This document shows, piece after piece, positions 55,313-64,000 of a stretch of DNA of 64,000 nt. The notes below the pieces were generated by a model. That model had not been told where the DNA came from. It was given only the letters and a program-made list of their open reading frames with translations, and searched no databases. The DNA comes from CAVQCX01 sp963775335 (lineage in GTDB: Bacteria; Pseudomonadota; Gammaproteobacteria; Chromatiales; Chromatiaceae), in the NCBI GenBank assembly GCA_963775335.1, contig CAVZIJ010000002.1:434001-498000 (forward strand). The letters run 5' to 3'. Within the stretch, counting starts at the first letter, position 1. Each line of letters starts with the position of its first letter. Both the position numbers and the translations under genes were made by a program.

Positions 55313-56131
55313 TCATCTCCGCCCCCCGGCGCTCGGCTTGGTCGCCAGATAGCCCAACAGGCCTTTGGCGATCGCCGCTCCCTGCTTCTTCGCGTCGGCC
55401 TCGCTGGCCCCCCGAAAGATCACGTACTTGGCGGCCACAGCGAGGGGGTTCCCCATGATAAGCCCACCGGGGCGCAGCTTGCTCTGTGTGCTCGAGCCCA
55501 TGAAGAGGAAGGGCTCCGAGACATTGCGCCCGAGGTCGGCAACGGTGACCTGGATCTCGACGCTCTCGGCGCCGGTCCCGAGCCCCAGGGTAGCCGCCAG
55601 GGCCCGGTTGCCCTCGTTCACCGACACGAGCCAGCCACCGACCAGCCAACCCTGCTTCGGCAGCGGCTGGCCAGCCTGTGCGGCACCCTGGCCCTGGGCC
55701 GCCGCAGGGAGATATTCGGCCGCCTGGCCCCCGTCCTTCAGCCCTTGGACTATGGCCTCGGCCAAGGCCTTGACCAGCGCCTTGGCACCGGTAGCCGGAT
55801 CATCGCCCCTGAGCTCGGCAAGCTTGCGGCGCAGCGGGCCCTCCCCGCCCAGCAGCGTCTTGCGCTGGATGCGCTGCGGGTCGAGGTAGAAATCGGTGAC
55901 GTACACCACGGCGGGCCGCTGCAGCGGCTGCGGGACGTCGACGCCTTGGTGCATCTTGGGAGGCTCGGCGTTGCCGCCGAAAAGCTGCTTCCCGTCGCCG
56001 AACGCGCCGCCGCAGACGAGCGAGGCGGCCAGGATAACGACGGGCCGCCCAATTCCTGCCGAGGGAGCGGATGCGCACCGCTCCTGCGGAGGCCTTGAGA
56101 CCGGCCGGAGGTCTCCGGGCAAGCTCAACAT
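55313..56131 (-). CDS. Exported protein, DUF4410-like
   Basis: The product is up to 272 residues. The first 25 residues are basic and Pro-rich, then comes a hydrophobic segment (GRPVVILAASLVCGGAFG) that acts as a signal peptide, so the true start may be internal. VVYVTDFYLDP and VSVNEGNRALAATLGLGTGA match the DUF4410 type. The putative start overlaps rnhB by 7 bp. It is probably periplasmic or outer-membrane associated; the function is unknown. Confidence 0.65.
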   Translation of the reverse strand: MLSLPGDLRPVSRPPQERCASAPSAGIGRPVVILAASLVCGGAFGDGKQLFGGNAEPPKMHQGVDVPQPLQRPAVVYVTDFYLDPQRIQRKTLLGGEGPLRRKLAELRGDDPATGAKALVKALAEAIVQGLKDGGQAAEYLPAAAQGQGAAQAGQPLPKQGWLVGGWLVSVNEGNRALAATLGLGTGAESVEIQVTVADLGRNVSEPFLFMGSSTQSKLRPGGLIMGNPLAVAAKYVIFRGASEADAKKQGAAIAKGLLGYLATKPSAGGRR

Positions 56132-56700
56132 CGCATCAGCTCCCGCACGGGCGCAAAGGAGCGCCGATGGATTGGGCTCGGGCCAAGGCGTCTGAGCGCC
56201 GCCAAGTGCACGGCGGTAGGGTAACCCTTGTGCACCGCAAGACCGTACCCCGGATAGGACCGATCGAGCTCCGCCATCTCGGCGTCTCGGGAGACCTTGG
56301 CGAGGATGGACGCGGCGCTGATGCAGGCCAGGGTGGCGTCACCGCGTACCACCGCCTGCACCGGGCAGCTCAGCACCGGGCAGCGGTTGCCATCCACCAG
56401 GGCCTTGGCGGGTGCCACCCCGAGGGCCTCCACCGCCCGGCGCATGGCAAGCAGGCTGGCCTGCAGGACGTTCAGGCGATCGATCTCCTCGACCTCGGCA
56501 CGACCGAGCGCCCAGGCCAGCGCACGCCCTCGGATCAGCCCGGCGAGGGTGTCTCGGCGCCGCGGACTGAGCTTCTTGGAGTCGGCCAGCCCGTCGATCG
56601 TTCGTTCCGGGTCCAGGATGACGGCGGCGGCGACCACCGGACCGGCCAGGGGCCCGCGACCGACCTCGTCTACCCCGGCGATGAGGTAGCCCTCAGACAT
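56125..56700 (-). CDS. rnhB: Ribonuclease HII
   Basis: The product is 191 residues. The catalytic acidic motif is IAGVDEVGRGPLAGPVVAAA (Asp-Glu-Gly), with LADSKKLSPRRR and the later ISAASILAKVSRD. It removes ribonucleotides from DNA-RNA hybrids. Its start overlaps lpxB by 8 bp. Gammaproteobacteria usually have dnaE right after it; here five other genes intervene. Confidence 0.95.
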   Translation of the reverse strand: MSEGYLIAGVDEVGRGPLAGPVVAAAVILDPERTIDGLADSKKLSPRRRDTLAGLIRGRALAWALGRAEVEEIDRLNVLQASLLAMRRAVEALGVAPAKALVDGNRCPVLSCPVQAVVRGDATLACISAASILAKVSRDAEMAELDRSYPGYGLAVHKGYPTAVHLAALRRLGPSPIHRRSFAPVRELMRC

Positions 56701-57850
56701 CCTTGCCCCGTGCGCGCAACAGCTCGATCACCGCTTCCGCCGCCCGGGCGTCGGAGCCCAGGCGCAGGCGCTCATGGATCTCGCTATAGATCCGCTCGAT
56801 CTCGGCGACGCGCTGCGGGTCATCGAGGAAGTCGAGCACCGCGGCGCCGAGGGCTTGCGGGGTCGATGCTCCCTGGATGAGCTCGGGCGCGAGCTCGCGT
56901 CCGGCCAGCAGGTTCGCCATGGCGACATGGGCCACCTTGACCAGCCTCAACCCCCGCACCAGCCAATAGGTCAGAGGTTGCAGCCGGTAGGCCACCACCA
57001 TGGGGCGCTTGACCAGCAGGCCCTCGAGGGTCGCTGTGCCCGAGGCAGTGAGCACGGTGTCGGCGGCGGTCATGACCTCGCGGGCCCGCCCGTCGGTGAG
57101 GAGCAGTGGGAGCCCCGGGGCGATGCGGGCGATCTCGGCCTCGACCTGCTGGCGAATGCGCGGGCTGGCACAGGGGATGGCGAAGCGGCAGCCCGGCCTG
57201 CGCTCGCGTAGCCAGAGCGCCGCCCGCAGAAAGGGCTCCGCGAGACGAGCGACCTCCCCCATGCGACTTCCCGGCAGGAGTGCCACCAGGGTAGCGTCAA
57301 CGTCCAGGGCGAGGCGGCGCCGCGCCGCCGCGCGGTCGCTATGCAACGGTATCTCGTCGGCCAAGGGATGGCCCACGTAGCGGGTGTTCACCCCCTGCCC
57401 CTGCAGGTGCTCGGTCTCGAACGGAAAGATGCTGAGCATCAGGTCCACCGCGCGTCTCAGGGTCTTCACCCGTCCTGGCCGCCAGGCCCAGACCGTAGGG
57501 CTCACATAGTGGACCGTCGGGACCCCGCCCCGGCGCAGCCGCGCCTCGAGCCCGAGATTGAAGTCGGGCGCATCGACGCCGATATAGACATCCGGCGGAT
57601 CGGCCAGGAATCGCTCACGCAGGCTGCGCCGGATGCGCAGCAGCTCCGGCAGGTGACCCAGGACCTCCACCAGCCCCATCACCGACAGCCGCTCCATGGG
57701 GACCAGGCTACGGCAGCCCTCGGCGATCATCCGCGGCCCGCCCACCCCCTCGAACCGGACCTCGTGCACACGCTCCTTGAGCGCCCTCATCAGGCCCGCG
57801 CCGAGGAAATCCCCCGAGATCTCGGCCGCTACTATGGCGATTCGGAGCAT
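56693..57850 (-). CDS. lpxB: Lipid-A-disaccharide synthase
   Basis: The product is 385 residues. GEISGDFLGAGLM-like start (IVAAEISGDFLGAGLMRAL), PDVYIGVDAPDFNLGLE, HYVSPTVWAWRPGRVKTL and LLPGSRMGEVARL are diagnostic. It joins UDP-2,3-diacylglucosamine and lipid X at the inner membrane. It is encoded 28 bp after lpxA. Confidence 0.95.
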   Translation of the reverse strand: MLRIAIVAAEISGDFLGAGLMRALKERVHEVRFEGVGGPRMIAEGCRSLVPMERLSVMGLVEVLGHLPELLRIRRSLRERFLADPPDVYIGVDAPDFNLGLEARLRRGGVPTVHYVSPTVWAWRPGRVKTLRRAVDLMLSIFPFETEHLQGQGVNTRYVGHPLADEIPLHSDRAAARRRLALDVDATLVALLPGSRMGEVARLAEPFLRAALWLRERRPGCRFAIPCASPRIRQQVEAEIARIAPGLPLLLTDGRAREVMTAADTVLTASGTATLEGLLVKRPMVVAYRLQPLTYWLVRGLRLVKVAHVAMANLLAGRELAPELIQGASTPQALGAAVLDFLDDPQRVAEIERIYSEIHERLRLGSDARAAEAVIELLRARGKDV

Positions 57851-57878
57851 GGGCCGCCGCCGGACGGATGGGCATGGC

Positions 57879-58649
57879 TCAACGGGTGATGCTGCGCTCG
57901 CTGTGCTCCAGGGAATACACGAGCGCGCGCAGCTCCGGTGTGGTCTCCGCCATGGACCTCAGCTCCTCGGTGGCCTCGACAAGGCTCAGGCCCGACTTGT
58001 AAAGAATCTTGTACGCCCGCCTGATCCGCTGGATGGTCGGCTCACTGAAATGCCGGCGGCGCAAGCCCTCGGCATTCACCCCGTGGGGCTCGGCCGGGTG
58101 GCCACCGACCATGACGTAAGCGGGGACATCCTTGGAGATCACCGAGCCCATCGCACAGAAGCTGTGAGCACCGATATGGCAGAACTGGTGCACGATGGTG
58201 AAACCTCCCAGGATCGCCCAGTCGTCGATGTCGACGTGACCGCCGAGCGAGGCCGCATTGGCCAGGATCGTATGGTTGCCGATCACGCAGTCGTGGGCGA
58301 CGTGGCTATAGGCCATCAGCAGATTGTCGTCGCCGATGCGGGTGAGGCCCTGGTCCTGGGCGGTACCGCGGTGCACCGTGGCGTATTCGCGGATCACGTT
58401 GCGGTCGCCGACCTCCAGACGGGTCGGCTCCCCACCGTATTTCTTGTCCTGGGGATCTTCGCCCACGGAGGCGAACTGGTAGATCTTGCAGTCAGTCCCG
58501 ATGCGGGTGAGCCCCTTGAGCACGGCGTGGGGGCCAATCCAGCTGCCGCGCGCGATCTGTACCCCGGGTCCGATCACCGTGAAGGGACCAACACTGACCC
58601 CTTCGTCCAGATCGGCCGCGGGGTCTACGGCGGCGCGCGGGTCGATCAA
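57879..58649 (-). CDS. lpxA: UDP-N-acetylglucosamine acyltransferase LpxA
   Basis: A TTG at 58649 gives 256 residues starting at (M)IDPRAAVDPAADLDEGVSV, the standard LpxA N-terminus and length. Left-handed beta-helix hexapeptides follow, with the catalytic histidine in NLLMAYSHVAHDCVIGNH and the C-terminal helices (FSEPTIQRIRRAYKILY). In the consensus the frame is continuous with fabZ, but that depends on an extra base at 58655-58661. LpxA performs the first acylation of lipid A synthesis. Confidence 0.93.
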   Translation of the reverse strand: MIDPRAAVDPAADLDEGVSVGPFTVIGPGVQIARGSWIGPHAVLKGLTRIGTDCKIYQFASVGEDPQDKKYGGEPTRLEVGDRNVIREYATVHRGTAQDQGLTRIGDDNLLMAYSHVAHDCVIGNHTILANAASLGGHVDIDDWAILGGFTIVHQFCHIGAHSFCAMGSVISKDVPAYVMVGGHPAEPHGVNAEGLRRRHFSEPTIQRIRRAYKILYKSGLSLVEATEELRSMAETTPELRALVYSLEHSERSITR

Positions 58650-58651
58650 CG

Positions 58652-59093
58652 TCAGAACGTCTCGGGCGGTGCACATGATCTCAGCAGTCGCCGCTGTCCG
58701 ACCATCTACCGTCGCCTCCCCGGTAAACATCCAGATACCGCGCTTGGTGCCCTTGAGAAAGACCTCGAGGCGTAGCTGGTCCCCGGGGACGACCGGCCGC
58801 TTGAACCGCGCCTTGTCGATGCCCACGAAGTAATAAAGCATGTTGCCGACCTCGTCAGGGGCTGTCTCCATGGCAAGCAGCCCGGTCGCCTGCGCCAGCG
58901 CCTCGATGATCAGCACGCCGGGCATCACCGGCCTGACCGGAAAATGGCCGGTGAAATAGGGTTCATTGAACGTGACGTTCTTGATGCCCAGCAGCCGCTG
59001 GCCCGGCTCGCACTCGAGTACCTTATCGACCAGGAGAAACGGATAGCGGTGCGGGAGCAGGCTCAGCACCTTCTGAATGTCCATCGCGCTCAA
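58652..59093 (-). CDS. fabZ: 3-hydroxyacyl-ACP dehydratase FabZ (stop lost through one extra base)
   Basis: FabZ is recognised by MDIQKVLSLLPHRYPFLLVD, NEPYFTGHFPVRPVMPGVLI (catalytic His and Pro-rich motif) and AEIMCTARDV. As given, the frame runs on into lpxA. Removing one base from GACGTTC (58655-58661, coding strand) restores GAC-GTC-TGA, so FabZ ends at its usual ARDV after 146 residues, two bases before the lpxA TTG. It dehydrates 3-hydroxyacyl-ACP for fatty acids. A start three codons later is equally possible. Confidence 0.93.
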
Positions 59094-59144
59094 ATCGACC
59101 TCCCAGTGCGGCCGGCCGGGACCCCGCCGCCCAATAATAAAGAC

Positions 59145-60200
59145 TCAGTCGGGTCGCTCCCCGGCGGCGGACTCCTCCCCCGCGCCCATCGACGCGAGGG
59201 CCTCGAGCGCCTTGAGGCGGCGAACATATTCTTCCAATCGGCGAAAATTAGCGACGTTACGGCGCCACTGGCGGTTGGACTCCGCCGGCATGTTGCCGCT
59301 ATAGACACCGGGCTCGTGAATGGAGCGGGTGACCATAGCCATGCCGGTGATATACACATTGTCGGCGATCTCGAGGTGACCGGCCATGCCCACCCCGCCG
59401 CCGATGCTGCAATGGCGGCCGATCCGGGTCGATCCGGAGATTCCGGTGCAGGCCGCGATGGCCGTGTGATCTCCGATCTGCACGTTGTGCGCCACCTGGA
59501 TCAGGTTATCCAGCTTGACGCCGTCGCCGATCACGGTGTCGCGGATCGCCCCGCGGTCGATCGTCGTGTTGGCGCCGACCTCGACATCGTCGCCAATCAG
59601 CACGCCCCCGACCTGGGGAACCTTCACCCAGGCGCCGCCCTCATCGGCCAGACCGAAACCGTCGCCGCCGATCACGGCACCGGGGTGGATGAGGGCCCGT
59701 CGCCCAATCCGGACTCCGGCACAGATCGTCACCCGGGCGGCCAGCCGCGAGCCTGCGCCGATCTCGACACCCCACCCGATGGTGCACCCCGGGCCTATGT
59801 CCACACCGGCGCCGATCCGCGCGTCCTCCTCGACCACGCTGCCCGGACCGATCCAGGCGTTCGGCGCTATCTGCGCCGACGGGGCAACCACGGCACTGGG
59901 ATGAATGCCGCCGGGGTGCGGCTCTCCCGGATGCAAGAGCGCCGCGGCCCGGGCATAGACCAGATACGGATTGTCCGTAACCAGCGCCGGAACCGTACAG
60001 TCCTGCTCCCACTCTGGCTTGATGATGACGGCCGAGGCACGGGTGACGCCCAGGTGCCTGCGATAGCTCGGATTGGCTAGAAAGCTGAGGGCCCCCGGGC
60101 CCGCGTCCTGCAGGGTATCGACATGATCGACCTCGCAGTCGCCGTCGCCCTTCAGCTGGGCACCGGTCTGCGCCGCAAGATCGGCCAGCCGGATTCTCAC
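59145..60200 (-). CDS. lpxD: UDP-3-O-acylglucosamine N-acyltransferase LpxD
   Basis: The product is 351 residues. The N-terminal domain has LSFLANPSYRRHLGVTRASA. The hexapeptide beta-helix is long and includes VIGGDGFGLADEGGAWVKVP and the catalytic-site text LDNLIQVAHNVQIGDHTAIA. The C-terminal helix (RQWRRNVANFRRLEEYVRRL) is present. It adds the second acyl chain in lipid A synthesis. It lies between skp and fabZ in the classical order. Confidence 0.96.
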   Translation of the reverse strand: MRIRLADLAAQTGAQLKGDGDCEVDHVDTLQDAGPGALSFLANPSYRRHLGVTRASAVIIKPEWEQDCTVPALVTDNPYLVYARAAALLHPGEPHPGGIHPSAVVAPSAQIAPNAWIGPGSVVEEDARIGAGVDIGPGCTIGWGVEIGAGSRLAARVTICAGVRIGRRALIHPGAVIGGDGFGLADEGGAWVKVPQVGGVLIGDDVEVGANTTIDRGAIRDTVIGDGVKLDNLIQVAHNVQIGDHTAIAACTGISGSTRIGRHCSIGGGVGMAGHLEIADNVYITGMAMVTRSIHEPGVYSGNMPAESNRQWRRNVANFRRLEEYVRRLKALEALASMGAGEESAAGERPD

Positions 60201-60218
60201 CGCCCCGGATCCCCGCAG

Positions 60219-60743
60219 CTATCGCTTGGCGGTCTCCTTGCGCAGTCGCTCCAGGACCTCGTCGGTGAGATCGATCCGCTTGCTTGAATAGACCACGCCC
60301 GTGCTCACGACCAGATCCATCTGCTCGCCCTTGCTGACGTCGCGCACGATCTCCAGGACCTGGCGGCGCAGCTTGTTGAATTCCTCGCTCTGGCGCAGAT
60401 TAAGGTCCTCCTGAGCTGCAGTGAGCTCGTTCTTGAGGGTCCGCCGCCGGCTGATGATGTCCCTTTCCAGCCGATCACGCTCGTTGCTGCCCATGACCGC
60501 GGAATTCCGCGTGAGCTTTTCCTCGAGCTGCTCGAGCTGCTTCTGCTTGTCGAGCAGGTCCTGCTGGCGCCGGGAGAATTCGCTCTGCAAGGCGTTACGC
60601 GCGGCCTCGAGCTGGGGAGACTGCTCGAGAACCTTGTCCAGGTCGACGAACCCGATCTTCAGCTCGGCGCCGGACGCAACCCCCGCCGCTCCGACCGAGA
60701 TCAGCCCGGCAACCGCAAGGACGAGCACTGCTTTGTTCGACAT
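60219..60743 (-). CDS. skp: Periplasmic chaperone Skp (OmpH)
   Basis: The product is 174 residues from the ATG at 60743, with signal peptide MSNKAVLVLAVAGLISVGAA. The mature part begins ELKIGFVDLDKVLEQSPQLE and contains the long coiled-coil arms (QQDLLDKQKQLEQLEEKLTR). It escorts unfolded outer-membrane proteins to BamA. It starts 16 bp after bamA. Confidence 0.93.
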   Translation of the reverse strand: MSNKAVLVLAVAGLISVGAAGVASGAELKIGFVDLDKVLEQSPQLEAARNALQSEFSRRQQDLLDKQKQLEQLEEKLTRNSAVMGSNERDRLERDIISRRRTLKNELTAAQEDLNLRQSEEFNKLRRQVLEIVRDVSKGEQMDLVVSTGVVYSSKRIDLTDEVLERLRKETAKR

Positions 60744-60759
60744 ATGTTTGGGCACCCTA

Positions 60760-63244
60760 TCAGAAGGATTTTCCGAAATTGAATTGGAAATGCTGGACCT
60801 GGTCGGTCGGCTTGGCGTTGAGCGGGTAAGCCACACTGAAGGTCAGCGCACCGATCGGTGAGAGCCAGCTCACGCCGACCCCGGCCGAGTACCTGAGCTC
60901 GCCCAGATCCACGCCAACCGGCTGCTGCGTCGCATAGATATTCCGAACGCCGTTGACGAGCCAGCCCCCGCCGAGGTTCTTGATCACGTTCCCGCCACCG
61001 ATGTTCTTGACGATCGGCCCCTTGCGGAGATTGCTGATCAACGTCCCGGCTTGAATCTGGTTGATGATCTGTCGATTGCCGATACCGAGACCGAGACCGT
61101 AATTGTATCCCACGGTATCGAACACGTTGCCCGCGTCGAAGAACGTCCCGAGCCGCACCGACTTGCGCCCGACGTTCGAAGGGCAGCGGGGCCAACAGCT
61201 CGGCGCTGCCGACCACCTTGACGTTGCCTCCCAGGGACTGACCATTGGAATCACGGGGTCCCAGTGAGTAGTCCTTGAAGCCCCGAACGGTGTTGTGACC
61301 ACCGGCAAAATAGTCCTCGAAGAATGGCAGGCGCTCGGTGCTGCCATAGCTGTTCCCGTAGCCCAGATCGGCCGTGAGCGACAACGTAAAATCTTGCGTA
61401 AGCGGGACATAGCGTTTCTGCACGTAATTGATCTTGTAGTACGTGAGGTCGCTTCCCGGGATCGCGGTCTCGAGGCCCAGCGACTGGGTCGCGCCTTTCG
61501 TGGGGAACAGGGCGGAGTCGCGGGAGTCCTGACCCCAGCTGACACCGAGCTTGTAGTCCAGGTATTGGTCGCCCTGGGTGTCGACGAAGTCCTGGAGCTC
61601 TCGCGAGGCGTTCTGGCCGAGCTTGAGATCGGTGTTACTCACATCGAACGTCACTCCGATGCGGTTGAGCTCGCTGACCGGGATGCCGAAGATCACCCCG
61701 GCATCGGCCACGTCGGTCGAGTAATTGGCAAGGTTCATATCTGCGTAGTTGCTCGTCTGGTAACGCAGATTGAAACCGCGGCTGACGCCGTCGACGGTGT
61801 AATACGGGTTGACGTATCCGAGCTGGTAAATGGTCTGGGCGCTGCTGTTGTTGAACGCGAAGCTCACCTGCTTGCCAGTGCCCAGGAAGTTGTTCTCACT
61901 GATCGAGGTGCTGAACACCAGGCCCTGGGACTGGGAGAAGCCGATGCCTGCCAGCAGCTGACCGGATGGCTTCTCCTTGACCTTGACGTTGACGTCGATC
62001 TGATCGGTCGTCTCGGCAACAGCAGGGGTCTCCACGCTGACCGAGTCGAAGTAGCCCAGGCGCTCGAGGCGGGTCTTGGAGAGGTTCACCTTCTCGGTCG
62101 AGAACCAGGCCGATTCCATCTGGCGGAACTCCCGGCGCAGCACCTCGTCGCGCGTGCGGGTGTTTCCGGTGAAGGTGATGCGGTGCACGTACACCCGCTT
62201 GCCGGGGTCGACAAAGAAGGTCAGCCCCACCTGGCGGGTCTGCGCGTTGATGTCCGGAATGGTGTTCACGTTGGCGAACGCATACCCGTGGTCGCCCAGC
62301 AGCTTGGTGATCCGTTCTGCGCTCTCCACCGTCTGCTTGCGCGAGAACGCCTCCCCACGGTGCAGGTGTATCAGCGGGAAGAAATCCTCCTTGGGCAGGA
62401 CGAGGTCACCCGCCAGCTTGATGTCGCTGATCGTGTGCACCTCGCCCTCGGACAGGTTGATCGTAATGTACACATCGTGCTTGTCGGGGGTGAGCGACAC
62501 CTGGACCGAATCGATCTTGAAGTTGATGTAGCCCCGGTCGAGGTAATAGGAGCGCAGCTTCTCGAGGTCAGCGCCGAGCTTCTGGCGCGAGTACTGGTTA
62601 CTCTTGGTGAATACCGAGAGCCAATTGCCGGTATCAAGCTCGAATTGCTTGAGCAGCGTCTTGTCCTTGAACGCCTTGTTGCCCACGATGTTGATCTGCT
62701 TGATGGTGGCCGCCTTGCCTTCCTTGATGTCCAGCGCCACCCCGACCCGATTGCTCTCCAGCGGGGTGATCGTCGTCTTGAGGGTCATGGCATACTTGCC
62801 GATGCCGAAGTACTGACGCTTGAGCTCCTGCTCCACGCGCTCGAGCACCGATCGATTGAAGACCTTGCCCTCCGCCAGACCGGTGTCCTTGAGCGCCTTC
62901 AGCAGGGCATCCTTCTTGATGCTCTTGTTGCCGCTGATGCCGATCTTTGCGATGGTCGGCCGCTCGCTGACGTAGATCACGAGCACGTTGCCATCGCGCT
63001 CGACACGCACGTCTTTGAAGAAGCCGGTCTTGTAGACCGCCCGAATGAGGTCCTGGGTCTGCCCCATCCCGACGCGGTCACCGGTCTTAAAGGGCAAATA
63101 GTTGAACACCGTCCCCGGGGAGATGCGCTGCAGACCTTCGATGCGGATGTCCTGCACGACGAAGGTATCCGACGCGCCGAAGGCCGGGAGCGATATCAAG
63201 CTGCCCAACACGATCGCCAACAGTGGTTTGAGTCGCGGGTCCAT
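60760..63244 (-). CDS. bamA: Outer-membrane protein assembly factor BamA (frame broken once in this consensus)
   Basis: About 827 residues once repaired. A signal peptide (LLAIVLGSLISLPAFGAS) is followed by five POTRA domains (for example IEGLQRISPGTVFNYLP, then YINFKIDSVQVSLTPDKHDV). The barrel part has RGFKDYSLGPRD and ends GVSWLSPIGALTFSVAYPLN and the terminal aromatic signature FQFNFGKSF. The frame breaks at 61171-61177: removing the extra base from GAACGTC restores LPFDVGRKSVRLGTFFDAG. BamA is essential, so this is probably a consensus error. It inserts beta-barrel proteins into the outer membrane. Confidence 0.94.
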
Positions 63245-63384
63245 GATCTGCCGTCTTGTTGTTGCTGCGGATTGTCCGCCGGACTCCTGCGCGTCATACG
63301 CAGGTCCGCGGGCCGTTCAACCCTCGGCGAGGCACCCTCGTCTCTCACCGGGCCCCGGGGCTGACGGGGGGAAAATGCCGACTT

Positions 63385-63390
63385 AGTATA
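63385..63390 (-). promoter_or_regulatory. Possible -10 box upstream of bamA
   Basis: On the minus strand TATACT lies about 140 bp upstream of the bamA ATG, in the 161-bp gap after rseP. No good -35 box is found at the right distance, so this is only a candidate. Confidence 0.25.
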
Positions 63391-63405
63391 AAGGATCTGC
63401 GGAGC

Positions 63406-64000
63406 CTATCCCAGCAGCCGGGTCAGGTCCACATAGAACGCCAGCGCCATCAAGGCAAGTAGAATCGCCATGCCGACACGCTGCCCCTGTAGCTGCGCCC
63501 TGTCCGACAAAGGCGATCCCTTGACCGCTTCGATGACGTAGAACAGGAGGTGTCCGCCGTCCAGCACCGGGATCGGCAGCAGGTTGAGCACGGCGAGGCT
63601 GGTGCTCACCAGGGCGAGAAACTTCAGAAACGCTTCGAACCCGTAGCTTGCGCTCTTCCCGGCAGTCTGCGCGATCGAGATGGGACCGCTCAGATTGGTG
63701 ATCGAGCTCGCGCCGGTCAGCATCTTCCCGAACATCCGCAACATCAGGAGCGAGAGCTCCCCGGTCTGGCGAACCGAGGCGGTCAGGGCATGCACCGGGT
63801 CGAGCTGCACCACCACCCGATAGGGGTCGAAGAGCGCGTCCGGGATGTCGGCAGCGGCCCCGATGCGCCCGATAACGGTGCCACCTTCGCCCTGGGTCGA
63901 GCCCACCCCAAGCGCCAACTCCAGGGGGAGCCCCTTGCGCAGGACCCGCAGGTGCAGGGTCTCGCCCGGATGGGCCCGCACGATGTCGACCCAGGCTGAC
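63406..64000 (-). CDS. rseP: Site-2 protease RseP, C-terminal part
   Basis: The visible part is about 198 residues; the N-terminus with the HExxH motif lies beyond the right edge. A second PDZ-like segment is followed by LSGPISIAQTAGKSASYG, LAVLNLLPIPVLDGGHLLFY (the NPDG-type zinc-ligand motif, here LDGG) and a last membrane helix (MAILLALMALAFYVDLTRLL). RseP cleaves anti-sigma factor RseA in the envelope stress response. It is followed by bamA as usual. Confidence 0.93.
   Translation of the reverse strand, partial: SAWVDIVRAHPGETLHLRVLRKGLPLELALGVGSTQGEGGTVIGRIGAAADIPDALFDPYRVVVQLDPVHALTASVRQTGELSLLMLRMFGKMLTGASSITNLSGPISIAQTAGKSASYGFEAFLKFLALVSTSLAVLNLLPIPVLDGGHLLFYVIEAVKGSPLSDRAQLQGQRVGMAILLALMALAFYVDLTRLLG

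Noticed and set aside
57879..59093. A FabZ-LpxA fusion protein of 404 residues
   Set aside because: The fusion depends on one extra base in GACGTTC at 58655-58661. Removing it gives the normal FabZ end (ARDV then TGA) and a normal 256-residue LpxA, and the same lesion occurs at four other sites.
61295..63364. Long plus-strand open frame opposite bamA
   Set aside because: It is a shadow of the BamA coding sequence; no family similarity and no start context.

Overview
The window looks like high-GC gammaproteobacterial chromosome, probably from a Chromatiales-like (purple sulfur or related) lineage. This rests on the gammaproteobacterial order rseP-bamA-skp-lpxD-fabZ-lpxA-lpxB-rnhB on one strand, dnaE-accA-tilS downstream of it, prfB-lysS, and a ccmF-ccmG-ccmH-ccmI cytochrome c maturation cluster. 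The genus is inference only.

Layout. 1-2286: a secreted subtilisin-like (S8) protease cut by the left edge. 2455-25425: a patchwork surface-polysaccharide / glycosylation region with a FkbM methyltransferase, a beta-helix protein, glycosyltransferases, two flippases, a DUF354 protein, WbsX, methyltransferases, a GT39 enzyme and a GtrB-like/EamA pair. It is littered with decayed or duplicated pieces: an internally deleted UDP-glucuronate decarboxylase, a protease N-terminus copy that includes its promoter region, a 562-bp flippase copy, and frameshifted WbsX and methyltransferase genes. Embedded in it is a REP array with its RAYT transposase (12419-13839), followed by a MNT-HEPN toxin-antitoxin pair (13996-14813). 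25849-34204: an R3H AAA ATPase behind a decayed RAYT, a GGDEF stub, a membrane-spanning Rad50-like ATPase with a small partner, an RNase II-like enzyme, YgfZ and a receiver protein. 34251-38539: ccmF-ccmG-ccmH-ccmI. 38774-40069: a glucan phosphorylase remnant and a DUF302-like exported protein. 40331-47356: lysS, prfB, a cyclic-nucleotide/rhodanese fusion, pqiA-like, tilS and accA. 47506-56131: dnaE, zwf and several exported or transport proteins inserted between dnaE and rnhB. 56125-64000: rnhB, the lipid A genes, skp, bamA and rseP.

How the genes work together. The right end is housekeeping: envelope assembly (RseP, BamA, Skp), lipid A (LpxD, FabZ, LpxA, LpxB), replication (RNase HII, DnaE), fatty acids (AccA) and translation (TilS, LysS, RF2). 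The left part supplies lipid-linked glycans: GtrB-like, GT39 and EamA-type proteins make and use a polyprenyl-phosphate sugar, the flippases move larger glycans, and the methyltransferases and glycosyltransferases decorate them.

The consensus needs care. Several essential genes (dnaE, prfB, bamA, the fabZ/lpxA junction) carry single-base lesions. Five lesions across the window are the same event: one extra A:T base pair inside a GACGTC hexamer. Others are length changes in G/C runs. These are more likely consensus errors than mutations, so frameshifts in the non-essential genes should be judged in the same light.
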